A stretch of DNA of 5,145 bases from Peptococcaceae bacterium UBA3933 (GTDB lineage: Bacteria > Bacillota > Peptococcia > Peptococcales > BICA1-8), in assembly GCA_002385805.1 (NCBI GenBank), contig DGEF01000063.1:1-5145 (forward strand). The letters are read 5' to 3'. The position numbers were made by a program, and so were the translations under genes. Of the stretch, positions 1-4,396 are shown piece after piece (positions within the stretch are counted from its first letter, which is position 1; each line of letters opens with the position of its first letter). Below the pieces are notes generated by a model, which worked only from the letters and a program-made list of their open reading frames with translations, made no database searches and was not told where the DNA came from.

Positions 1-1
1 G

Positions 2-1261
2 GTAACCCCTGCCCAAGAATATGATGAAGGTGAAACCGTTGCTTTGCCTTATACTGTTATCCCACAGGTTGCTCAAACCTATAAATACTGGGCTTCCGGG
101 AATTGGGACAAATCTGCTTACGAAGGAGATATTCTGGTTGGTTTAAATGAAAAAGGTGTGGCTATGGCCTGTAATACTGCTTGGCCGGGTTCTAAGGAAC
201 CGGGAATAGGCAAGACAGGTTTGAAAAGGTATAGTATCCGCCAGTTAATACTGGAGCGGGCAACCTCTGCTCGGCATGCGGTAGATATTATAACAGACTT
301 AATTGATACGTACGGGCAGGGTGGTGATATGGATCTAATTTACTGCCTAGCTGATCCCCAGGAAGCTTGGATTGTGGAAACTACCGCCAATCACTGGGTA
401 GCTAAAAGAGTACCTGATGACGGTTTCATAGTGGTCGCTAACCAGTTTACTATTGGTGATGATTATGATTTAGCCAGCGAGGACCTGGTGGAATATGCTA
501 CTGAACAGGGCTGGTGGAAGGAAGAAGAGCCAGGAAAATTAAACTTCCGGAAGGTTTATGGTAAAGGATTAGATTACAATTTTAATAAACTTCGTGAAGA
601 TATGGTTAAAAATGCTTTAAAGAAAAAGGTAGGTAATATTGGACCGGAAGATTTAATGGCTTTATTACGAAGCCATTATGAAGGAACAGAAAAATATGAG
701 GAGCCTGTACATAAAAATAGCGGCTGGGCAGTAGCCAACGAAAACCGTATTCTTTGTACTGATGCAACTCAATCAGGGTCTGTTGCGCATTTAAGAAATG
801 ACTTACCGGTAGAAGTAGGTGCCGTCTTATGGTTTGCCATGTCTACTCCTTGTTTAAGCGGATTCGTACCGGTCTTCGCAGGCAGTGATAGGGTAATTCC
901 TCAATATGCATCTACTCATTATGATTTCACCCAATTTTCAGCCTGGTGGAATTTTGATCTGATTCAAAGAATAGTAGATGTGTATGGATATGAAGAATTT
1001 GCCCCTGGGATAAAAGAAATCTGGGCAAATTATGAGGCTGAAAAATGGGAGGAAGTAAAGGAACTGGAACGGGAAGTTGTTGAACTATTCAATAAAGGAG
1101 AAAAGGATAGTGTTCAAAAGTTATTGACCCAATTTACTTTAGAGGCGCAAGCTAAAGCTTATTATACCGCCAATAATATCCTAAAAGAACTGGTTGAGAA
1201 AACGGAAATTGGCTTTGACCCTAGTAGTGAAGATTGGCAGTATTTATTAAATTTACCCTAA
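2..1261 (+). CDS. C69-family dipeptidase, 3' part (5' end outside window)
   Basis: The reading frame is open from the first complete codon at position 2, so the gene is cut by the window edge. The TTG at 44 is not a real start, because coding sequence continues upstream of it. About 419 residues are present; the family is usually around 470. The family consists of Ntn-type hydrolases that cleave dipeptides with an N-terminal cysteine exposed by processing; that cysteine must lie in the missing part. Recognisable family blocks are GLNEKGVAMACNTA (about 143-184), VETTANHWVAKRVPDD (374-421), LLRSHYEGT (about 662-688) and AVLWFAMSTPCLSGFVPVF (821-877). These match my memory of lactobacillar PepD-type dipeptidases. 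The C-terminal part is helical and charged (Glu/Lys rich). The role is probably peptide turnover; whether it is secreted cannot be judged without the N-terminus. A terminator follows directly, so this gene ends its transcription unit. Related C69 acyltransferases or secernin-like amidases are less likely alternatives. Confidence 0.92.
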   Translation, partial: VTPAQEYDEGETVALPYTVIPQVAQTYKYWASGNWDKSAYEGDILVGLNEKGVAMACNTAWPGSKEPGIGKTGLKRYSIRQLILERATSARHAVDIITDLIDTYGQGGDMDLIYCLADPQEAWIVETTANHWVAKRVPDDGFIVVANQFTIGDDYDLASEDLVEYATEQGWWKEEEPGKLNFRKVYGKGLDYNFNKLREDMVKNALKKKVGNIGPEDLMALLRSHYEGTEKYEEPVHKNSGWAVANENRILCTDATQSGSVAHLRNDLPVEVGAVLWFAMSTPCLSGFVPVFAGSDRVIPQYASTHYDFTQFSAWWNFDLIQRIVDVYGYEEFAPGIKEIWANYEAEKWEEVKELEREVVELFNKGEKDSVQKLLTQFTLEAQAKAYYTANNILKELVEKTEIGFDPSSEDWQYLLNLP

Positions 1262-1275
1262 AGAAATTTATAATT

Positions 1276-1309
1276 AAAGGGCTGTGGCCGGTTTGGCAAC
1301 AGCCCTTTT
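1276..1309 (+). terminator. intrinsic terminator of the dipeptidase gene
   Basis: A 10-bp perfect stem, AAAGGGCTGT (1276-1285) with ACAGCCCTTT (1299-1308), is extended inside by GCC (1287-1289) with GGC (1295-1297) after one mismatch. It ends in TTTT at 1306-1309. It starts 14 nt after the stop codon. The U tract is short, so termination may be incomplete. Confidence 0.85.
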
Positions 1310-1362
1310 AGTATTTAATTCATATACTAATAGTAGAAAGACTAGAACATGGGAAGATATCT

Positions 1363-1647
1363 ATGAGAAAAATCATCTTGTTCTTCAAAAAATTGTACCG
1401 TAAGAACAAAGATACTGCCCGGATTGAATTAGGCCCTTTAAAAATGTTCATGGAGAAAACCTATACTTATCATCATCCTCATGAGTTATCCCTTTATATT
1501 CCGCGGGTAGAAATAAGAGAAAGGGTAGAAACTCCTTTTTTTACCAAAACCAAAGAAACTCTTTATAACAGTATAACAATTGTTGATGCCCCTCAGCATC
1601 CTTTAGCCGATGAAGGTAATGATAACCAGATAATAGAAATTAATTAA
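1363..1647 (+). CDS. small basic hypothetical protein, 94 residues
   Basis: I do not recognise this protein. Support for a gene: ATG at 1363 preceded by GGGAAG (1351-1356) at 6 nt spacing, base composition like its neighbours, and terminators on both sides (1276-1309 and 1657-1685) that make it a monocistronic unit. A possible -10 box TATACT lies at 1323-1328, but no good -35 goes with it. The N-terminus (residues 1-16, MRKIILFFKKLYRKNK) is strongly basic with a short hydrophobic patch, too short for a membrane span or normal signal peptide; it could bind membrane surface or nucleic acid. The middle (about 32-60) is rich in His, Tyr and Arg, including HHPH at 37-40. The end is acidic. There are no cysteines and no known catalytic motif. 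It could be a lineage-specific small protein; a chance ORF is possible but less likely given the flanking signals. Confidence 0.6.
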   Translation: MRKIILFFKKLYRKNKDTARIELGPLKMFMEKTYTYHHPHELSLYIPRVEIRERVETPFFTKTKETLYNSITIVDAPQHPLADEGNDNQIIEIN

Positions 1648-1656
1648 TTACAAAAC

Positions 1657-1685
1657 AAAAAAGACCGATATCCGGTCTTTTTTTT
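1657..1685. terminator. bidirectional intrinsic terminator between convergent genes
   Basis: The stem AAGACCG (1661-1667) pairs with CGGTCTT (1673-1679) around the 5-nt loop ATATC. Flanking runs of A (1657-1662) and T (1678-1685) lengthen the stem and provide a U tract on both strands. It sits 9 nt after the stop of the small + strand gene and 26 nt beyond the speD stop, so one hairpin can end both transcripts. Confidence 0.88.
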
Positions 1686-1711
1686 AAACCTATTATTCAA
1701 CAGGTTATTAA

Positions 1712-2113
1712 TTACGAATTAACTACCTTAAGTTCAGTTTGAATAATAAGGTCATTAATTTCGCCTTGGCCTCTTTCTAAACCTCTCCTGTAAGCTTTCT
1801 GGGGTTTAAGTCTTTTAACTAAGTAGTTGTAAGCTTTTTGGGGATCAACCTCTGTTCCACAGGTATAACAATCAATGGCGCAAAAACCATGTTCAGGATA
1901 AGTGTGGATAGAGAGATGACTCTCCGCTAAAACAAGGACGCCGGTAACACCTTGTGGTTCAAATTGAGCAAAACTTTCTGCAACTACCGTAGCTCCACAG
2001 GCTTTAGCTGCCTCATAAAGGATCTCCCTTAAAAGCTTACGATCATTTAAAACCTCCCCAGAAACTCCATGGAAATCACCAACCACATGTCGACCAAAAG
2101 TAGAAAAACCCAT
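1712..2113 (-). CDS. speD: S-adenosylmethionine decarboxylase proenzyme
   Basis: SpeD decarboxylates S-adenosylmethionine to the aminopropyl donor used by spermidine synthase. It is cytoplasmic and uses a pyruvoyl group made by self-cleavage. At 133 residues it has the usual length of the small bacterial/archaeal (Thermotoga/Bacillus-type) class. The cleavage region reads LAESHLSIHTYPE at residues 62-74: cleavage between Glu64 and Ser65 gives a beta chain and an alpha chain headed by pyruvate from Ser65. His70 and Cys85 (in CYTCGTEVDP, residues 82-91) match the processing and catalytic residues (Ser63, His68 and Cys83 in Thermotoga maritima), so all key residues are present. The ATG is preceded by AGAAAGGGGG (complement of 2121-2130) at 7 nt. 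The gene stands alone with no speE in view. It faces the small gene across a shared terminator and is divergent from the permease. A near-consensus promoter and a structured leader precede it. Confidence 0.97.
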   Translation of the reverse strand: MGFSTFGRHVVGDFHGVSGEVLNDRKLLREILYEAAKACGATVVAESFAQFEPQGVTGVLVLAESHLSIHTYPEHGFCAIDCYTCGTEVDPQKAYNYLVKRLKPQKAYRRGLERGQGEINDLIIQTELKVVNS

Positions 2114-2242
2114 ATGGTCGCCCCCTTTCTAATATTTATAATAATATACACCCACGGGGGTTTAAAGTCGGGCATTTTGCATACCCAACCCTTTAAGGTG
2201 TATAAAGTGTGCTTTATAAAAGACTAAAAATTCCACACGATA
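2114..2242 (-). promoter_or_regulatory. speD leader with candidate SD-sequestering fold
   Basis: This is the predicted 5' untranslated region of speD, read on the minus strand; all coordinates are window positions. Helix P1 pairs UAUACACC (2204-2197) with GGUGUAUA (2152-2145), with one extra U-G pair at 2196/2153. Inside it, hairpin P2 pairs 2192-2181 with 2175-2164, 12 bp including four G-U pairs, around loop GCAAA. Also inside P1 is CCCCC (2160-2156), complementary to the GGGGG of the Shine-Dalgarno (2125-2121), which lies outside P1. Together they make an H-type pseudoknot that would hide the ribosome binding site. A 7-bp hairpin at 2218-2201 competes with the 5' strand of P1. The layout is that of a translational riboswitch or autoregulatory leader. 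I do not match it to a named class. Drawn by eye, without energy calculation or covariation. Confidence 0.45.
2201..2218. repeat. perfect 7-bp inverted repeat in speD leader
   Basis: TATAAAG (2201-2207) and CTTTATA (2212-2218) are separated by TGTG. As RNA in the speD leader it forms a hairpin with a CACA loop and shares bases 2201-2204 with helix P1, so the two cannot form fully together. As DNA it would be an operator-like palindrome about 30-50 bp downstream of the predicted speD start point. Related half-sites TTTAAAG (2161-2167) and CTTTAAG (2191-2197) lie nearby. Confidence 0.5.
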
Positions 2243-2248
2243 GCTATA

Positions 2249-2277
2249 AGTATAAGTTCCTTTTCAATACTTGTCAA
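2249..2277 (-). promoter_or_regulatory. sigma-A promoter of speD
   Basis: On the minus strand there is a perfect -35 box TTGACA (2277-2272), a 17-bp spacer, and -10 box TATACT (2254-2249, five of six consensus bases). The start point should fall near 2242, leaving a leader of about 130 nt before speD. This is one of the two best promoters in the window. Confidence 0.8.
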
Positions 2278-2296
2278 TATAATTTTGGGGTATTTA

Positions 2297-2349
2297 TCTA
2301 AAATTTTTTGATTAATTTTAACCGGGTTTTTCTAAAAAAATTTGATTAA
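2297..2349. repeat. 19-nt imperfect direct repeat in the spacer
   Basis: Copies at 2297-2315 and 2331-2349 match at 16 of 19 positions. Both begin TCTAAAA and end TTTGATTAA; only three central bases differ (TTT against AAA). They lie 34 bp apart start to start. They could be paired binding sites or simply A/T-rich coincidence. They fall between the two divergent genes, beyond the speD promoter. Confidence 0.4.
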
Positions 2350-2511
2350 ATATAGTCTGTTTTACCTGAAAAAAATAATATTTTCTCTCAAAGTTTACTT
2401 AATTTAAAAGCTATTCAATTTTAGTATATCTAAATTCATCCAAAGAGGAAACTAAACTTTAAAATTTTACAAAAAACTTTTAACCGTGAGTAATTAGCAT
2501 TTTTTCTATGT

Positions 2512-2533
2512 GATTATTAACGGCTTAATTATC
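2512..2533. repeat. inverted repeat upstream of permease
   Basis: GATTATTAA (2512-2520) and TTAATTATC (2525-2533) flank CGGC; eight of nine positions pair. It could be an operator or, in RNA, a hairpin. It is mutually exclusive with a second pairing, TTAACCGT (2480-2487) with ACGG-c-TTAA (2520-2528). It ends 64 bp before the permease start codon. Confidence 0.4.
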
Positions 2534-2545
2534 GTGTCAAGATAA

Positions 2546-2590
2546 ACCCCCTTTGCATATTTTGTAATAGGTTTTTACTATAAAGGGGGT
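2546..2590 (+). promoter_or_regulatory. hairpin that masks the permease ribosome binding site
   Basis: ACCCCCTTT (2546-2554) is a perfect 9-nt complement of AAAGGGGGT (2582-2590), which is the Shine-Dalgarno sequence of the permease, 7 nt before its ATG. The 27-nt loop can add an inner stem ATAG (2567-2570) with CTAT (2578-2581), stacked directly on the outer stem. If transcription starts upstream of 2546, the ribosome binding site would be buried in a stem with five G-C pairs. There is no U tract, so it is not a terminator. An alternative is that it acts as DNA, overlapping weak -35 and -10 like boxes. Confidence 0.55.
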
Positions 2591-2597
2591 ACTTAAG

Positions 2598-3875
2598 ATG
2601 AACCTGGAATTAACTTTATTGCATTGGGTTTACCTCTTATTTATATTTTTTATTTTAGGTTTTATGGTTATGAGAAGGGATACCTCTTTGATAATCTCAG
2701 TTATTACGGCTATGAGCAGAGTATTGCAGAATACAGGTTTAAATGAAGAAATGGTAGCTCCTTTTACTAGATTAATCCGGACCCCCACGTTGGCTTATTG
2801 GGTAATAGGTATTTTAATGATGGTTATTTCTTGGTTTTTCTGGCCCTCTCCGGGTGTGGCGTTAATGGGAGCAGTCCTTTTGCCTGTTGCCTTGCGAGTA
2901 GGACTTCCGGCTTTGGGAGTGGCTATGGCCATGAATTTATTTGGACATGGAATTGCTTTGTCTGGAGATTTTATCATTCAAGGTGCACCTAAGCTTACCG
3001 CTGATGCGGCAGGAATACCAGTAAATGAGGTTGTTTTAGCCAGTGTTCCCTTAGTTTTTGTGATGGGTGTGGTAACTACTGTAGTTGCTTTTTGGTTCTT
3101 GAAAAGAGATATGAAAAAAGGCATCTTAAAAGTTGAGGACATTTATGAGCATCAGCATTTAGAAGAACTGGAAAAGGCAAAAAGGGTTTTTTTGCCCTCC
3201 ACCAAAAGATTTTTGGCAATTTTAATCCCGGTACTGCTTCTCTTAGATGTAGTTATCATGTTTATAGCTAATTTACAGGGCGGAGATGCCACCGCTTTAA
3301 TTGGTGGTACCTGTGTGTTTATTTTAATCTTAATCACAATGTTGGCTTATAAAAACGGAGGTTTAGAAAAAGTTACCGGATTTATGATTGAAGGCTTTCA
3401 ATTTGGGTTTAGGGTATTTGGCCCCGTGATTCCTATTGCAGCTTTCTTTTATTTAGGTGATGCGGGAATTATAAGTATTTTCGGAGATGTTTTACCGGAA
3501 AACTCTGCTGGTCTTGTCAATGATTTAGGAGTAGCCTTGGCTACGGTGGTTCCTTTGAATGCAGCAATAGGGACTATAACCCTGACCACGGTGGGAGTTA
3601 TTACAGGATTAGACGGTTCAGGTTTTTCCGGAATATCTCTGGTGGGCTCTGTAGCTAACCTATTTTCTACGGCCATTGGATCCGGAATCGCAACTTTAAC
3701 GGCTTTAGGTCAAATCGCCGGAATCTGGGTAGGGGGAGGAACTATAGTTCCCTGGGCTTTAATCCCTGCAGCAGCTATCTGTAATGTAGATCCTTTCGAA
3801 TTGGCAAGACGCAACCTGCTGCCTGTAGCTATAGGATTAATTGTAACAACTATTGTAGCCATGTTTTTAATTTAG
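2598..3875 (+). CDS. polytopic permease, IT-superfamily-like, substrate unknown
   Basis: A 425-residue integral membrane protein with about 11-12 hydrophobic segments, roughly at residues 8-25, 65-82, 86-104, 105-125, 146-167, 205-225, 232-250, 268-290, 309-335, 348-372, 380-395 and 406-424. A charged loop at about 168-203 (Glu/Lys rich, with HQH at 185-187) separates two halves, as in many ion-transporter (IT) superfamily permeases. Small-residue segments such as GHGIALSGDFIIQGAP (116-131) and the Gly/Ser/Thr-rich stretch 325-382 look like re-entrant or substrate-binding regions of organic anion or cation-coupled carriers. I cannot assign a substrate. The family resemblance is to C4-dicarboxylate, citrate or gluconate type carriers and is a judgement from overall pattern, not a firm match. 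The ATG has AAAGGGGGT at 7 nt. No terminator follows, so read-through into the CBS-thrC unit is possible. Divergent from speD. Confidence 0.85.
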   Translation: MNLELTLLHWVYLLFIFFILGFMVMRRDTSLIISVITAMSRVLQNTGLNEEMVAPFTRLIRTPTLAYWVIGILMMVISWFFWPSPGVALMGAVLLPVALRVGLPALGVAMAMNLFGHGIALSGDFIIQGAPKLTADAAGIPVNEVVLASVPLVFVMGVVTTVVAFWFLKRDMKKGILKVEDIYEHQHLEELEKAKRVFLPSTKRFLAILIPVLLLLDVVIMFIANLQGGDATALIGGTCVFILILITMLAYKNGGLEKVTGFMIEGFQFGFRVFGPVIPIAAFFYLGDAGIISIFGDVLPENSAGLVNDLGVALATVVPLNAAIGTITLTTVGVITGLDGSGFSGISLVGSVANLFSTAIGSGIATLTALGQIAGIWVGGGTIVPWALIPAAAICNVDPFELARRNLLPVAIGLIVTTIVAMFLI

Positions 3876-3888
3876 TGAAATCTTTATG

Positions 3889-3902
3889 GGTTAACAGTAA
3901 CC
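3889..3902. repeat. small inverted repeat over the -35 box
   Basis: GGTTA (3889-3893) and TAACC (3898-3902) flank ACAG and overlap the -35 hexamer of the CBS-thrC promoter. It is not followed by a T run, so it is not a terminator for the permease. It could be an operator half-site pair, but it is short. Confidence 0.3.
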
Positions 3903-3919
3903 GAAAAAAATGGTAGAAT
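3891..3919 (+). promoter_or_regulatory. sigma-A promoter of the CBS-thrC operon
   Basis: The -35 box TTAACA (3891-3896) and -10 box TAGAAT (3914-3919) each match five of six consensus bases. They are exactly 17 bp apart, and an extended -10 TGn sits at 3911-3913. The start point should be near 3926, about 45 nt before the CBS start codon. It lies in the 95-bp gap after the permease gene. Confidence 0.75.
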
Positions 3920-3947
3920 CTAAGACAGGGTTAAAAGGAAGACAAAT

Positions 3948-3974
3948 ATGCATAAGCAAGGAGAGAAAAAATGA
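3948..3974 (+). CDS. 8-codon leader mini-ORF coupled to the CBS gene
   Basis: ATG at 3948 encodes MHKQGEKK and stops at TGA 3972-3974. It has its own ribosome-binding-like sequence AAAGGAA (3934-3940) at 7 nt. Its stop overlaps the CBS start as ATGA (3971-3974), the classic layout for translational coupling, and its last codons cover the AAGGAG site of the CBS gene. The predicted start point is about 22 nt upstream. It has no run of threonine or other amino-acid codons and no terminator follows it, so a classical attenuation peptide is unlikely. It may be chance. Confidence 0.35.
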   Translation: MHKQGEKK

Positions 3975-4393
3975 AAAACATTTCATTTTTCTTGATTCCT
4001 AAGCAGGACGTGGTTTTTTTACCTAAAGACTCTACCATTCGTCAGGCTCTGGAAAAAATGGAGTATCATAGGTATGCTGCTGTTCCGCTTATCGATGATC
4101 AAGGAAAATACTATGGGACTTTAACCGAAGGGGATCTTTTATGGAAAATGAAAAATACACCAGGTTTAACTTTTGAAAATGCTCATAAGTATTATCTAGA
4201 TGAAGTACCCCGGAGGTTACAGAATAAGCCGGTGCGGATTAGTGCCAAAATGGAAGACTTAATTGAATTGGCTATCACCCAAAACTTTGTACCAGTTATT
4301 GATGATAATGACGTATTTATAGGAATTGTCAGACGCAGAGAGATAATCGAATACTTTATGAGTAATTATGTTTGTAAGATAGAGAGGGATTAG
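3971..4393 (+). CDS. stand-alone two-CBS-domain protein
   Basis: A 140-residue soluble protein made almost entirely of a CBS pair: CBS1 at about 8-60 and CBS2 at about 77-130. CBS1 ends in GTLTEGDLLWKM (49-60), where Thr52 and Asp55 are the usual ribose/phosphate contact positions for adenosyl ligands. In CBS2 the matching GIVRRREI (118-125) has Arg in place of Thr and Glu in place of Asp, so its pocket, if used, differs. Such proteins have no catalytic residues; they dimerise and act as nucleotide sensors. Size and the end of CBS2 (FVPVIDDNDVFIGIVRRRE) remind me of the c-di-AMP-binding DarB/CbpB (YkuL) type of Firmicutes, but ligand and partner are not shown. The ATG has AAGGAG (3958-3963) at 7 nt. 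It is first in an operon with thrC (3-nt gap), so a role linked to threonine synthesis is possible. Confidence 0.92.
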   Translation: MKNISFFLIPKQDVVFLPKDSTIRQALEKMEYHRYAAVPLIDDQGKYYGTLTEGDLLWKMKNTPGLTFENAHKYYLDEVPRRLQNKPVRISAKMEDLIELAITQNFVPVIDDNDVFIGIVRRREIIEYFMSNYVCKIERD

Positions 4394-4396
4394 AAA

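Larger units (their letters stand above)
2114..2597. other. 484-bp A/T-rich divergent regulatory spacer
   Basis: The spacer separates speD from the divergent permease and contains no convincing protein gene. From left to right it holds the speD leader (2114-2242), the speD promoter (2249-2277), a very A/T-rich stretch (about 2278-2480) with several A tracts and a 19-nt imperfect direct repeat, then a region of overlapping inverted repeats (2480-2533) and the SD-complementary element of the permease (2546-2590). I could not find a convincing sigma-A promoter for the permease. A TATAAT at 2278-2283 on the + strand lacks a -35 box, and TTGCAT (2553-2558) with TACTAT (2576-2581) at 17 bp would put the start almost at the ribosome binding site. 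Confidence 0.7.

Noticed and set aside
44..46. TTG at 44 as the start of the dipeptidase gene
   Set aside because: The same frame is open to the window edge and encodes plausible protein, and the family needs an N-terminal nucleophile region that lies further upstream.
1687..1706. Inverted repeat AACCTATT/AACAGGTT just beyond the speD stop
   Set aside because: It pairs at 7 of 8 positions but has no following U tract on either strand that the neighbouring hairpin does not already explain. It adds little evidence for a separate element.
2278..2283. Perfect TATAAT on the plus strand as a -10 box for the permease
   Set aside because: No -35 hexamer is found 16-18 bp upstream and no TGn extension is present. 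The bases adjoin the -35 of the opposite speD promoter.
2485..2513. Tiny frames GTG AGT AAT TAG and ATG TGA in the permease leader
   Set aside because: They have four and two codons and no ribosome binding sequence ahead of them.
2553..2581. TTGCAT-17 bp-TACTAT as the permease promoter
   Set aside because: The boxes are weak (3 and 4 of 6), and the start point would fall at about 2588, within the Shine-Dalgarno, leaving no usable ribosome binding site in the mRNA.
2546..2590. The ACCCCCTTT/AAAGGGGGT inverted repeat as an intrinsic terminator
   Set aside because: The 3' arm is followed by ACTTAAGATG, with no U tract, and it coincides with the ribosome binding site, so masking of the site is the better reading.
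2795..3676. Open frames inside the permease gene (2795-2977, 3152-3337 and 3449-3676 on the minus strand; 2798-2992 on the plus strand)
   Set aside because: They lie wholly within a well-supported membrane protein gene, have low-complexity translations and no ribosome binding sites. They are shadows of the real frame.
3876..3970. T-box or amino-acid attenuator ahead of the CBS-thrC operon
   Set aside because: The gap is only 95 bp, with no T-box sequence, no terminator hairpin and no threonine codon run in the mini-ORF.
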